Shown piece by piece: positions 17,557 through 26,201 of a stretch of DNA of 64,000 nt. The notes under the pieces are model-generated. The model did not search any database. It was not told the DNA's origin and saw only the letters and a program-made list of their open reading frames with translations. Location: assembly GCA_937969505.1 (NCBI GenBank), contig CALBWA010000017.1, forward strand, positions 1-64,000, read 5' to 3'. The position numbers were made by a program, and so were the translations under genes. Positions within the stretch are counted from its first letter, which is position 1. Each line of letters opens with the position of its first letter. This DNA is from an uncultured Erythrobacter sp. (GTDB lineage: Bacteria > Pseudomonadota > Alphaproteobacteria > Sphingomonadales > Sphingomonadaceae).

Positions 17557-18255
17557 ATGATCGATCTGTTCGGCTCTGATGCCCACGCCACCCAGGGCCA
17601 GTTCACCCGCGACCCGCTGACCGGCGCGCTGGTTCCCGTTGTGGTTGAGCAAACCAGCCGGGGCGAACGCAGCTTCGACATTTTCAGCCGCTTGCTGCGC
17701 GAACGCATCGTGTTTGTAACCGGGCAGATCGAAGACGGAATGGCTTCGCTCATCACTGCGCAATTGCTGTTCCTGGAAAGCGAAAATCCTTCCAAGCCGA
17801 TCAGCATGTACATCAACTCGCCCGGCGGCGTTGTGACCGCTGGTCTGCAGATTTTTGACACGATGAATTATATCAAGCCGCGCGTTTCGACCGTGGTCAT
17901 GGGGCAGGCTGCCTCCATGGGTAGCTTCCTGCTGGCCGCTGGCGAGCCGGGCATGCGCATCGCGCTGCCCAATGCGCGCGTCATGGTTCACCAGCCATCG
18001 GGCGGTGCCCGCGGCATGGCTTCGGATATCGAGATTCAGGCCCGCGAAATCCTGCGCATTCGCACGCGGATGAACGAACTCTATGTCAAATTCACCGGCC
18101 GCACCCTGAAGGAGATCGAAAAGGCGATGGATCGCGACACCTTCCTTGAAGCGGAAGAAGCGATGGAATTCGGCCTGGTCGACAAGGTGTTTGAAACGCG
18201 TCCAGAAACCGATTCGCCTGATGGTGAAGAGGGTTCCGGCGGCGCGCCAGAGTAA
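17557..18255 (+). CDS. clpP: ATP-dependent Clp protease proteolytic subunit
   Basis: Serine protease subunit that forms the 14-mer degradation chamber. The catalytic Ser is in GQAASMGSF and His in MVHQPSGG, with the [14 protein letters not shown] helix upstream. An in-frame TTG at 17530 exists, but ATG 17557 has AAGGA nine bases upstream and yields a normal 232-residue ClpP. The acidic C-terminus ([11 protein letters not shown]) is longer than in E. coli. Its ATPase partner clpX follows 192 bases later. Confidence 0.97.
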   Translation: MIDLFGSDAHATQGQFTRDPLTGALVPVVVEQTSRGERSFDIFSRLLRERIVFVTGQIEDGMASLITAQLLFLESENPSKPISMYINSPGGVVTAGLQIFDTMNYIKPRVSTVVMGQAASMGSFLLAAGEPGMRIALPNARVMVHQPSGGARGMASDIEIQAREILRIRTRMNELYVKFTGRTLKEIEKAMDRDTFLEAEEAMEFGLVDKVFETRPETDSPDGEEGSGGAPE

Positions 18256-18447
18256 GACTGCGCTTCAAATCGGGGCTTTTCCACGTCCCGAATTGGGGCG
18301 GATATCGGGTTTAATCCCTGTCTTTGTGGGGAAATTCACACTTCAGACAGGGGTCGGTCATAAAACCGAACCCTATATATTGATTCATAAACTTCCCGAG
18401 ATAGACTCGGGCGAATCCTCTATGGCGAGGATCAGGAAGCCTAGGAA

Positions 18448-19719
18448 ATGACCAAATTGAGCGGAACTGACAGCAAGAGCACCCTATATTGCAGCTTCTG
18501 CGGCAAGTCGCAGCACGAAGTGCGCAAGCTGATTGCAGGGCCAACCGTGTTCATCTGTGATGAATGCGTGGAGCTGTGCAATGATATTATCCGCGAAGAG
18601 ACCAAGGCCGGGATCGCTGGCAAGAAGGAAGGCGAAGTGCCGACCCCTTCGGAAATTTTCGCCACGCTCAACGATTATGTGATCGGCCAGAACAGCGCCA
18701 AGCGCAACCTGTCGGTTGCCGTCCACAATCATTACAAGCGGCTGAAATATTCCAGCAAGTCGAGCGATGTCGAACTGGCCAAGTCGAACATCCTGCTGGT
18801 CGGCCCGACGGGCACCGGCAAGACTTTGCTGGCCCAGACGCTGGCGCGCACGTTTGATGTGCCCTTCACCATGGCCGATGCGACAACTCTGACCGAGGCG
18901 GGTTACGTCGGTGAAGATGTAGAAAACATCATCCTCAAGCTGCTGCAGGCGTCCGACTACAATGTCGAGAAGGCCCAGCATGGCATCGTCTACATCGATG
19001 AAATCGACAAGATTACGCGCAAGGCGGAAAACCCGTCGATCACGCGGGACGTGTCGGGCGAAGGCGTGCAGCAGGCCCTGCTAAAGCTGATGGAAGGCAC
19101 AACGGCTTCCGTCCCGCCACAGGGTGGACGCAAGCATCCGCAACAGGAATTCCTGCAAGTCGACACGACCAACATTCTGTTCATTTGCGGCGGAGCCTTT
19201 GCCGGTCTCGACAAGATCATCGCTGACCGCTTGCAAAAGCGTTCGATTGGTTTTGGTGCGCATGTCGCCGATCCCGACAATCGCCGGATTGGCGAATTGC
19301 TGGAAAAGAGCGAGCCGGAAGATCTGCTCAAATTCGGCTTGATCCCCGAATTCGTCGGTCGTCTGCCGGTCATCGCCACATTGCATGACCTTGATGTCGA
19401 TGCGCTGGTCACCATTCTGACGGAGCCGAAGAACGCCATCGTCAAGCAATATGGCAAGCTGTTTGAACTGGAAGATGTCGATCTGACATTCACCGACGCT
19501 GCGCTGAAGGCAATTGCCGAGCGGGCGATCAAGCGCAAGACTGGTGCGCGCGGATTGCGTTCGATTGTCGAAGGCATATTGCTCGACACGATGTTCGACC
19601 TGCCTGATCTTGATGATGTCAGCGAAGTCGTGGTCGATGAAGATGTGGTGGGCGGCAAGAAAGAGCCGATCCGCGTCGTCTCCAATGATGACGACAAGAA
19701 GAAAGACGAAGCGGCCTGA
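18448..19719 (+). CDS. clpX: ClpX, AAA+ unfoldase of the ClpXP protease
   Basis: ATPase that recognises, unfolds and feeds substrates to ClpP; in alphaproteobacteria ClpXP degrades cell-cycle regulators such as CtrA. The N-terminal C4 zinc finger is visible ([19 protein letters not shown]; residues about 12-40). Walker A is GPTGTGKT near residue 117 and Walker B is VYIDEIDK. An IGF-type loop that would dock ClpP reads RSIGFGA near residue 266. Length (423) is normal. A small membrane protein gene follows after two bases. Confidence 0.97.
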   Translation: MTKLSGTDSKSTLYCSFCGKSQHEVRKLIAGPTVFICDECVELCNDIIREETKAGIAGKKEGEVPTPSEIFATLNDYVIGQNSAKRNLSVAVHNHYKRLKYSSKSSDVELAKSNILLVGPTGTGKTLLAQTLARTFDVPFTMADATTLTEAGYVGEDVENIILKLLQASDYNVEKAQHGIVYIDEIDKITRKAENPSITRDVSGEGVQQALLKLMEGTTASVPPQGGRKHPQQEFLQVDTTNILFICGGAFAGLDKIIADRLQKRSIGFGAHVADPDNRRIGELLEKSEPEDLLKFGLIPEFVGRLPVIATLHDLDVDALVTILTEPKNAIVKQYGKLFELEDVDLTFTDAALKAIAERAIKRKTGARGLRSIVEGILLDTMFDLPDLDDVSEVVVDEDVVGGKKEPIRVVSNDDDKKKDEAA

Positions 19720-19721
19720 CC

Positions 19722-20066
19722 ATGCTGACAGCCCCGGCGATCATCATCGTATTGATCGCTGTGGCTTTGTTGCTGGCATCAGGGTGGTGGACCGATCAGA
19801 CCTATCGCCGGTTTGACCAGATCCCGGCGCACTATGATATTCGCGGCAAGGCGACGCGCCTGACGTCGCGGCGGCAGATGGCCTGGGCCATCCCTGCCGG
19901 CTTTTCGCTGTTCCTGATCGGCTTTGCTGCGATTGTGCAGTTCGTTCCTGCAGACCTGCAGAATGGCGATCCAACCACCGGACTGATCACGGCCAGCCTC
20001 ATCATGCTGGCTGCGCAGGGTTTTATCCTGTGGCTCTTGGCCCGCTGGGCTGCCAGCCAGAATTAA
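19722..20066 (+). CDS. Small membrane protein with DUF1648/SdpI-like N-terminus
   Basis: A 114-residue protein with three hydrophobic stretches (residues 4-20, 50-70, 87-108). After the first helix, [21 protein letters not shown] resembles the DUF1648 motif found at the N-terminus of SdpI-like proteins; the rest of SdpI is absent. It starts two bases after clpX, so it is co-transcribed with the protease genes. Function is unknown. A hairpin terminator begins at its stop codon. Confidence 0.7.
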   Translation: MLTAPAIIIVLIAVALLLASGWWTDQTYRRFDQIPAHYDIRGKATRLTSRRQMAWAIPAGFSLFLIGFAAIVQFVPADLQNGDPTTGLITASLIMLAAQGFILWLLARWAASQN

Positions 20067-20103
20067 ACCCCGCCCGGCCCGGAGGATGGGGCCGAACGGG
20101 GTT
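20066..20103. terminator. Hairpin between convergent genes
   Basis: AACCCCG (20066-20072) pairs with CGGGGTT (20097-20103), and inner GGCCC pairs with GGGCC. The flanking T tracts are short on both strands. It lies between the convergent clpX operon and fasciclin gene, so a bidirectional terminator is likely. Confidence 0.6.
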
Positions 20104-20168
20104 CGTTGCTGCGCTGCTGTGTGCTTTGGGGGGAACGCGCCCGCAGCAGCGCAAGGGTGAAACTTGGA

Positions 20169-20729
20169 TCAACCAGGCAGGAAGACCCCGTCGGTGACAT
20201 GGATGATGCCGTTTGACGCCATGACGTCGGTCTGCGTGACTGCGGCAGCACGGCCGGCTGCATCGGTGATGACCACGGTGTCGCCCGAAAGGCGGGCGGT
20301 CAGATCGGCACCGGCCAGCGTCGTGATGGTCGCTTCGCCGCCATGCTTGTTGATCAGAGCCACGAGATCACCTGCGGTGACCGAACCCGATACGGCGTGA
20401 TAGACCAGCACATTGGTCAGCGTGCCCTTGTTTTCAGGCTTGAGCAAATTGTCGACAGTGCCAGCAGGCAGTTTGGCAAATGCGGTATCAGTGGGCGCGA
20501 ACACGGTGAAGGGCCCTGGGTTTTGCAGTGTGCCTGCCAGATCGGCTGCGGTTACAGCTGCCACCAGCGTGTTGTGGACGCCGGTGCTTTGCGCAATTTC
20601 AACAATGTTGGGCTGCGCCTTTTCCTTGTGGTGGTGTGCAGATGCCGGGGCAGTTGCCGAGATGGCAAAACCGGTTGTTGCGGCGATGGCAGCCAAGGCT
20701 GCTGCTTGAAACTTGTTTGAACTCTTCAC
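20169..20729 (-). CDS. Secreted fasciclin (FAS1) domain protein
   Basis: A 186-residue exported protein with one FAS1 domain, a fold linked to adhesion. A signal peptide (residues 1-31, cleaved after TAPASA) precedes a short His/Lys patch (HHHKEK). The two conserved FAS1 boxes follow: TVFAPTDTAFAKLP and NGIIHVTDGVFLP, with VYHAVSG between them. Start is GTG 20729, chosen because AGGAG sits eight bases upstream. It lies 105 bases downstream of an ECF sigma / RskA anti-sigma pair, a frequent association of fasciclin genes, so it is probably a target of that sigma factor (inference). Confidence 0.92.
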   Translation of the reverse strand: MKSSNKFQAAALAAIAATTGFAISATAPASAHHHKEKAQPNIVEIAQSTGVHNTLVAAVTAADLAGTLQNPGPFTVFAPTDTAFAKLPAGTVDNLLKPENKGTLTNVLVYHAVSGSVTAGDLVALINKHGGEATITTLAGADLTARLSGDTVVITDAAGRAAAVTQTDVMASNGIIHVTDGVFLPG

Positions 20730-20834
20730 GTAATGTCTCCTAAAAAGGACAAGCCCCGTCCTGCTTGCATGAGGAGTTACGCAACACGGTCTGCAATGGA
20801 TGCATCGCCGCACTATGAAGTTTGAAGAAAAGTT

Positions 20835-21539
20835 CTAAGTGGCTGAAAAAGCGCCGGATGCCACAACAGGTCCGGCGTCAACCCCGGCAGGCTTTCCGCC
20901 CAGCGGTTCGCGCGTCAACAGAAGCGCTGATCCATCAGCGATGTTGGCAGCGACATTCTGCGGCAAAACTATGCGGCGCTCCTGTCCCGGCACAACCACG
21001 CCCAGCGATTGCAGTTCGCCCTGTTCGGGCACCAGCCACAATTCATGGTCATGGACGCCATCAGCGCTCAAACCGCTGGCCGAAACCAGCATTTCGGAAC
21101 GGTCCGGAAGATATGTCACCCCCAGTCGCAAAGGCGTGTCAGCAATCGGGATGGATGCCACCAATGGAGCAGGAGCAGCAATGGGCTGCGGAGCGCCTGG
21201 CTGATTGGGTGCCAGGACCACCATGGCAAGCGCGGCCACTGCGGCCATGGCCGAGGCGGTTCCGGCGATCTGCCAATTGCGCAGCTTTTGCTTGAGGGCA
21301 ATGACTTGAGCGCCGCCTTCGGGCGTAGCGATTGTCGCTGCTTCGATACGGGCCCACAATTCTGGCCCCGCAGTCATGTCTTCGACATCGTCCAGCATCG
21401 GGGCGAGTTGCCCGTCCCAGCGTTCTACAGCCTGTGCAAACTCCGGCTCGCGGGCAATTCTGCCGCGCGCCATCAGCAAGTCTTCGCCCTCCAGCAGGCC
21501 AAGAACATATTCTGCGGCGAGTTGATCGTCAGTGGTCAT
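20835..21539 (-). CDS. Anti-sigma factor, RskA type
   Basis: Single-pass membrane anti-sigma factor of 234 residues. The cytoplasmic N-terminal sigma-binding part contains LAAEYVLGLLEGED and an acidic region. One membrane helix lies near residues 90-110 (SAMAAVAALAMVVLA). The outer C-terminal RskA domain includes DHELWLVPEQGELQSLGVV. Its ATG overlaps the stop of the ECF sigma gene by four bases, as expected for a sigma/anti-sigma pair. It should hold the sigma factor inactive at the membrane until a signal arrives. The signal is unknown. Confidence 0.88.
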   Translation of the reverse strand: MTTDDQLAAEYVLGLLEGEDLLMARGRIAREPEFAQAVERWDGQLAPMLDDVEDMTAGPELWARIEAATIATPEGGAQVIALKQKLRNWQIAGTASAMAAVAALAMVVLAPNQPGAPQPIAAPAPLVASIPIADTPLRLGVTYLPDRSEMLVSASGLSADGVHDHELWLVPEQGELQSLGVVVPGQERRIVLPQNVAANIADGSALLLTREPLGGKPAGVDAGPVVASGAFSAT

Positions 21540-22105
21540 CCCTCAGCCTCCAGACAGGTTTTGAGCTTGGCCAGTCCGCGGCGCACCCAGCTTTTCATCG
21601 TGCCCAGCGGGACATCATTGGCTTCGGCCAATTCGGCATAGGTCTGTCCCTCGAAAAAAGCGGTGCGAATGGCTGTGCGCTGATTGGTATCCAGCGTCTC
21701 GATACAGCTGTGTATTCTGGCAGAGCGTTCCGCATCGATCAGCATTGCGTCGGCCAGCGGGGCTGCATCCGGCACGGGGGCGGCTTCTTCCACCGGCACG
21801 GCATTGCGCTGGACCTTGCCCGTGCGCAAACGGTCGACAGCGCGGTTGCGCGCAAAGGTCGCCAGCCAGCTGATCGGGCTGGCCCGCGCCGGGTCGTAGC
21901 GGTCTGCCCGCTGCCACAAATTGATGTAAACGTCCTGCAACGCGTCTTCGGCCTCTTTTCGGTCACCCAAGATACGATAACAGATGCCAAAAAGTTTCGC
22001 TGAAGTTGCCTGGTAAATCTCTTCGAGCGCAGCGCGATCTCCATCGGCAAGGCGTTGCATCGCCTTTTTGAGCTGCTCTCGTGCTTGTGTTGTTGCCGTT
22101 TTCAT
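21536..22105 (-). CDS. ECF RNA polymerase sigma factor (SigK-like)
   Basis: A 189-residue sigma-70-family protein of group 4. Region 2 shows GICYRILGDRKEAEDALQDVY and region 4 ends with a helix-turn-helix (YAELAEANDVPLGTMKSWVRRG). A linker of about 30 residues separates the two. The start at ATG 22105 overlaps the stop of the CDF exporter by four bases. Its anti-sigma factor is encoded directly downstream. Pairing with an RskA-type anti-sigma and a fasciclin gene matches the SigK-like ECF group. Confidence 0.92.
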   Translation of the reverse strand: MKTATTQAREQLKKAMQRLADGDRAALEEIYQATSAKLFGICYRILGDRKEAEDALQDVYINLWQRADRYDPARASPISWLATFARNRAVDRLRTGKVQRNAVPVEEAAPVPDAAPLADAMLIDAERSARIHSCIETLDTNQRTAIRTAFFEGQTYAELAEANDVPLGTMKSWVRRGLAKLKTCLEAEG

Positions 22106-23100
22106 GCACAGCCCCCGGCGCAATTGGCACGTGTCAGCTCGATCTGGATGGTGGCATGCTGTATGCCAAAATCGTCCTGCAACTGCTGGGCAAGCGTATT
22201 GAGAAAATCATCACCGGGATGACCGGCAGGCATCACCAGATGCGCTGTCAAAGCGGTTTCGGTGGTTGAAACCGGCCAGATATGCAGGTCGTGCAGCGTG
22301 TCCACTCCGTCGCAATTCATCAAAGCCTCACGAACCGCCGCCTCGTCGATTTGAGCCGGAACGCCCAGCAATCCCATTTTCACGCTGTCTTTCGCCAGGT
22401 TCCATGTCCCCCAAGCAATCACAGCGACGATCAGCAGGCTGATGACCGGATCGATCCACGCCGAGCCGGTCAGGATGATGGCGATCCCTGCGATGACAAC
22501 TCCCAACGAAACCAGAGCATCGGCGGCCATATGGAGAAATGCGCCGCGGATATTGAGATCATCGTGTCGCCCGCGCATGAACAGCATGGCGGTGCCAGCG
22601 TTGATTGCAATACCGATGCTGGCGACGATGACCATCGTCATCCCCTCGACCGGCGCCGGCTCGATCATGCGGTGGACGGTTTCGTATGTGATGGCTCCGA
22701 TTGCCACAGCGAGCAGAGCGGCATTGGCAAGAGCTGCCAATATGGTCGAGCTTTTGAACCCATAGGTAAAGCGCGCGGTGCGTGGGCGCTTGGCGGCCAG
22801 GCTGGCACCCCATGCCAGCAGCAGGGCCAGTACGTCGGACAGATTGTGCCCCGCATCGGCCAGCAGCGCCATGGAGCCAGAGAGAATGCCGAACACGGCC
22901 TCGACAATCACGAATCCGGTGTTGAGAATGATCCCGATCAGGAACGCTCGGTTGAAATCAGCCGGTGCGTGGGAGTGTCCGTGAGAGTGCCCATGCCGGT
23001 GAGAATGCCCGTGAGAATGCCCGTGTGAATGGTCGTGCACATGACCATCCGCAGCAGCGCTGTTGGCAGGCTTGTGTGTGTGCGAGGACCCCATCGGCAT
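22102..23100 (-). CDS. Cation diffusion facilitator (zinc/cobalt/cadmium exporter)
   Basis: Proton-coupled exporter of divalent metals in the inner membrane (332 residues). Residues about 8-46 form a His-rich cytoplasmic stretch of repeated HSHGHSHGHS-like units, a likely zinc-binding buffer. Six membrane helices follow, with the metal-site motifs ALLADAGHNLSD (helix II) and HMAADALVS (helix V). The C-terminal cytoplasmic metal-sensing domain ends near CAGGCA. ATG 23100 shares one base with the mtgA stop (TGATG). Metal homeostasis inside an envelope-stress operon is notable. Confidence 0.93.
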   Translation of the reverse strand: MPMGSSHTHKPANSAAADGHVHDHSHGHSHGHSHRHGHSHGHSHAPADFNRAFLIGIILNTGFVIVEAVFGILSGSMALLADAGHNLSDVLALLLAWGASLAAKRPRTARFTYGFKSSTILAALANAALLAVAIGAITYETVHRMIEPAPVEGMTMVIVASIGIAINAGTAMLFMRGRHDDLNIRGAFLHMAADALVSLGVVIAGIAIILTGSAWIDPVISLLIVAVIAWGTWNLAKDSVKMGLLGVPAQIDEAAVREALMNCDGVDTLHDLHIWPVSTTETALTAHLVMPAGHPGDDFLNTLAQQLQDDFGIQHATIQIELTRANCAGGCA

Positions 23101-23783
23101 CACTCATAGACGCAGGAATCCAACCCGTCACGCCTAACCACACCCATGCGGCTTTCAATCGTGTTTCCGTGGCGCGCCAACCAGCCGCCAGGGTTGACCA
23201 CTTCGCGCTTTTTGGGAAGCGGCAAGGCCACCGCCATGCGCGATGCCTCGTCGCGCGATAGTCGGGCGGCGGAATGTCCGAAATACCGCTGCGCGCCTGC
23301 TTCTGCGCCATAGGTCGCTACACCGGTCTCCGCGACATTAAGATAAACTTCCATGATCCGCCGCTTGCCCCAGATCTTCTCAATCGCGAAGGCGAAATAG
23401 GCCTCCAGCCCCTTACGGAAATATCCGCCGCCTTGCCACAGAAAGACGTTCTTTGCGGTCTGCTGGGTGATGGTTGAACCGCCGCGAATGCGCCCGCCAG
23501 CAGCATTTTGTGCGGCTGCCTTGGCAATCGCCTCTGCATCGAAGCCGCCATGCGCACAGAACTTGCTGTCCTCGGCTGCGATCACCGCAGTCACCAGATT
23601 GCGGTCGATATTGGACAGCGGTTCCCAATCCTTCGACAGGCCATGCTCATACACCTTGCTGTCCAGCGCCATGGTCGCCGTGATCGGCACCGGCACCCAT
23701 TTGAACAATACCACCAGAAACAGAGTGACGGCAAAAAACCAGATGATGGCCTTGGCCAGAAAGCGGATCACAGTGCGCACCAT
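23100..23783 (-). CDS. mtgA: Monofunctional biosynthetic peptidoglycan transglycosylase
   Basis: GT51 enzyme that polymerises lipid II into glycan strands, without a transpeptidase domain (227 residues). One N-terminal membrane anchor lies near residues 8-28. The catalytic Glu is in AAEDSKFCAHGGFD, and RGGSTITQQTAKN is the second GT51 motif. YLNVAETG supplies the third. The start at ATG 23783 places the anchor at the very N-terminus; longer in-frame starts would place unrelated sequence before it. It is 89 bases downstream of rpoH on the same strand and is overlapped by the CDF gene. Confidence 0.95.
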   Translation of the reverse strand: MVRTVIRFLAKAIIWFFAVTLFLVVLFKWVPVPITATMALDSKVYEHGLSKDWEPLSNIDRNLVTAVIAAEDSKFCAHGGFDAEAIAKAAAQNAAGGRIRGGSTITQQTAKNVFLWQGGGYFRKGLEAYFAFAIEKIWGKRRIMEVYLNVAETGVATYGAEAGAQRYFGHSAARLSRDEASRMAVALPLPKKREVVNPGGWLARHGNTIESRMGVVRRDGLDSCVYE

Positions 23784-23872
23784 AAACGAGCGATTAGCTT
23801 GCCAATGCGGCAAAGAAAAGGGGCCAGCAACGCAAGTTGCCGACCCCGGATTCTTTCGCAATGTCGCTAAGC

Positions 23873-24775
23873 TCAGACGGCGGGCATCAGCCTTTCGCCT
23901 GCGATCGTCTTCATCGCTTTTTGCAGCTTTTCAAAAGCGCGCACTTCGATCTGGCGGATGCGTTCGCGGCTGACATCGTAAACCTGGCTCAGCTCTTCGA
24001 GAGTCTGGGGCTTTTCCGTCAGGCGACGTTCGGTCAGGATGTGCTTCTCGCGATCGTTCAGCGCATCCATCGCTTCGACCAGCATGTCGTGGCGCACTTC
24101 GGCTTCCTGCGCATCGGCAACCGTTTCATCCTGCAAGGGACGATCATCGGTCAGCCAGTCCTGCCATTCACCAGAGCCATCTTCGCCATTGCGCATCGGC
24201 ACGTTGAGCGAGCCATCGCCGCCCATCATCATGCGCCGGTTCATATTGACGACTTCCTGCTCGGGCACACCGAGGTCGGTCGCAATCTTGGTCACATCTT
24301 CGGGGCTCAAGTCCGTATCTTCATAAGCTTCGAGCTGCTTTTTCATGCGGCGCAGATTGAAGAACAGCTTCTTCTGCGCGGCGGTGGTGCCCATCTTGAC
24401 CAGAGACCAACTGCGCAGGATGAATTCCTGCATGCTCGCCTTGATCCACCACATTGCATAGGTCGCAAGGCGGAAGCCGCGGTCGGCTTCGAATTTCTTG
24501 ACGCCCTGCATCAGGCCGACATTGCCTTCTGAAATGAGATCGCTGACGGGCAGGCCGTATCCGCGGTATCCCATGGCAATCTTGGCCACCAGCCGCAGGT
24601 GACTGGTCACCAGTTGCGCGGCAGCTTCGGGGTCTTCATGTTCCTGAAAGCGCTTGGCGAGCATATATTCCTGCTCCGCCGTAAGCACGGGGTACTTCTT
24701 GATCTCTGAGAGATATCGGTTGAGGCTCTGCTCACCACCGAGTGACGGGACCGTTACACTCTTATTGTTACTCAC
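23873..24775 (-). CDS. rpoH: RNA polymerase sigma-32 (heat shock)
   Basis: Sigma factor for heat-shock genes (300 residues). Region 2 contains LVSHLRLV-like TSHLRLVAKIAMGYRG, and GLMQGVKKFEADRGFRLATYAMWWIKA. The RpoH box is recognisable as QKKLFFNLRR. Region 4 ends with a helix-turn-helix (LEELSQVYDVSRERIRQIE). It is separated from the flanking rluD gene by 122 bases and is probably transcribed on its own, with possible read-through into mtgA. Confidence 0.97.
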   Translation of the reverse strand: MSNNKSVTVPSLGGEQSLNRYLSEIKKYPVLTAEQEYMLAKRFQEHEDPEAAAQLVTSHLRLVAKIAMGYRGYGLPVSDLISEGNVGLMQGVKKFEADRGFRLATYAMWWIKASMQEFILRSWSLVKMGTTAAQKKLFFNLRRMKKQLEAYEDTDLSPEDVTKIATDLGVPEQEVVNMNRRMMMGGDGSLNVPMRNGEDGSGEWQDWLTDDRPLQDETVADAQEAEVRHDMLVEAMDALNDREKHILTERRLTEKPQTLEELSQVYDVSRERIRQIEVRAFEKLQKAMKTIAGERLMPAV

Positions 24776-24897
24776 GTCTTCCCTTACCTTTCTAGCGTCG
24801 ACCTCACGTCACGGACCCCTGCTGGGCATCCGTGAAAACGGGCCACTTGGTTACATATAGACGGTTCTTGCAGCTTTTGCAGTGCGTTTCGTCGATT

Positions 24898-25821
24898 TCA
24901 ACGTGCGGTTTCGTCGATCAGTTCCCGCATATCGACCGGCAGTGGCGCTTCGCGGTGAATGCGCTGGCCCGTGACCGGGTGCTCAAACCCCAGAACAGCG
25001 GCATGCAATGCCTGGCGGGCAAAGCCCAACTGCTTGAGAACAGGGCGCAATCCGGTCGGAGTTCGTCCATATATCGGATCCCCTAATAGCGCATGACCGA
25101 TTGACGCACAGTGAACGCGGACCTGATGGGTTCGCCCGGTTTCGAGCTGACATTCAATCAGGCTGCACCCTTTGAGGCGTTGGATCGTGCGAAAATGGGT
25201 CACCGCATGCTTGCCGCGCGATGCGTCCGGGGCAAGCACGGCCATCTTCTTGCGATTCGCGTCGCTGCGGCCAATCTTGCCTTCAATTCGACCTTCGGCA
25301 GGATTAGGGTGTCCGTTGCATATCGCCAGATAGCGCCGCTCAATCGAATGGTCGGCAAATTGGCGGGCCAGCCCTTCATGCGCGGCATCATTCTTGGCCG
25401 CGACAAGCAGGCCGGATGTGTCCTTGTCAATCCGGTGCACAATGCCAGGCCGGGCAACGCCGCCGATACCCGACAAGGCCCCGCGACAATGGTGGAGCAA
25501 CGCATTGACCAGCGTGCCGTCCGGATTGCCGGCAGCCGGATGCACCACCATGCCGGCCGGCTTGTTCACGATGACCAGATGCTCATCCTCGAACGCAATG
25601 TCGAGCGGGATGGGTTGCGCTTGTGCCTCGGCCTCGGCAGCGGGAGGGATATTGATGGCATAGCTGCTGCCTTGGGCCACCTTGGCCTTTGCGCTCGTGA
25701 CGGGTGAGCCATCGATCGCAACCCGACCTTGAGCAATCAGCGCCTGCACGCGCGCACGTGACAAGTCAGTAGCATGTGCCAATGCCTTATCCAGGCGGTC
25801 GGACGCATCAATTGTCCCCAT
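24898..25821 (-). CDS. rluD: 23S rRNA pseudouridine synthase, RluD type
   Basis: Converts uridines in 23S rRNA (helix 69 in E. coli) to pseudouridine. An S4 domain (ASDRLDKALAHATDLSRARVQALI) precedes the catalytic domain. The catalytic Asp lies in HRIDKDTSGL, and TGRTHQVRVH is the RluA-family signature. ATG 25821 has GGGAG five bases upstream and gives a normal 307-residue protein, so I take it as the start. The reading frame, however, stays open for another 105 codons upstream through a GIY-YIG ORF. A 412-residue fusion could therefore also be made from 26136. Confidence 0.93.
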   Translation of the reverse strand: MGTIDASDRLDKALAHATDLSRARVQALIAQGRVAIDGSPVTSAKAKVAQGSSYAINIPPAAEAEAQAQPIPLDIAFEDEHLVIVNKPAGMVVHPAAGNPDGTLVNALLHHCRGALSGIGGVARPGIVHRIDKDTSGLLVAAKNDAAHEGLARQFADHSIERRYLAICNGHPNPAEGRIEGKIGRSDANRKKMAVLAPDASRGKHAVTHFRTIQRLKGCSLIECQLETGRTHQVRVHCASIGHALLGDPIYGRTPTGLRPVLKQLGFARQALHAAVLGFEHPVTGQRIHREAPLPVDMRELIDETAR

Positions 25822-26136
25822 CAACACTCCCGTTCGCCCTGAGCCTGTCGAAGGGCTGCTTTCGCTTTTTGCTAGCTCAGAAATATTATCCCAATCCCCT
25901 CTAATCAAAGCCAGTTTTTTGGCTCGCGACCAGCCCTTGATCTGTTGTTCTCCGGCCAAGGCTTCGGCGCGGGTGGCAAAATCTTGCGACCAGACCAGTT
26001 CGACCGGTAGCTTGTCTCGGGTAAAACCAGCGATTTCGCCCGAAGTATGCTCGCTGACGCGCCGCTCAAGATCGTCAGTGTGGCCCGTGTAGAACACACC
26101 CCCACGACAATGCAGCATGTAGGTCCAGAATGGCAT
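25822..26136 (-). CDS. GIY-YIG domain ORF (UPF0213-like), in frame with rluD
   Basis: The first 105 codons of a reading frame with no stop before rluD. Residues about 4-90 match small GIY-YIG proteins: TYMLHC, then FYTGHTDDLERRVSEH, and the later WSRAKKLALI. The last residues (SSPSTGSGRT) are encoded by a REP-like repeat, a sign that the natural 3' end lies in the repeat. The ORF is bounded by two inverted copies of that repeat. It could be an independent small gene that lost its stop, or the N-terminus of a real GIY-YIG/RluD fusion. Single-domain GIY-YIG proteins are poorly characterised, so no activity is asserted. Confidence 0.7.
25830..25856 (-). repeat. REP-like palindromic repeat, left copy
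   Basis: A 27-base element that, on the minus strand, starts GCCCTTCGACAGG and ends GGGCGAACGG. CCCT and AGGG arms can form a small hairpin. It matches the copy at 26160-26186 in inverted orientation at 26 of 27 positions. It lies between the GIY-YIG coding part and the rluD start. The same motif is widespread in sphingomonad genomes (general knowledge; copy number here not counted). Confidence 0.85.
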
Positions 26137-26159
26137 ACGCCATGCCTAAGAGAAGGACT

Positions 26160-26186
26160 GCCCTTCGACAAGCTCAGGGCGAACGG
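26160..26186 (+). repeat. REP-like palindromic repeat, right copy
   Basis: Inverted partner of the left copy, differing at one base (GACAAG instead of GACAGG). It lies 23 bases upstream of the GIY-YIG start and just before the M67 metallopeptidase gene. Reading it as protein would add an artefactual LRQAQGER stretch to that enzyme. Confidence 0.85.
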
Positions 26187-26201
26187 ATAAGGGGAGTGGC
26201 A

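Noticed and set aside
18330..18447. Sigma-32 promoter upstream of clpX
   Set aside because: CTTCAGA (18341) and CCCTATAT (18371) resemble the two boxes, but the 23-base spacer is far too long.
26130..26201. Longer start for the M67 metallopeptidase
   Set aside because: It would translate the REP-like repeat as protein. ATG 26202 has a good ribosome binding site and begins at the conserved domain.
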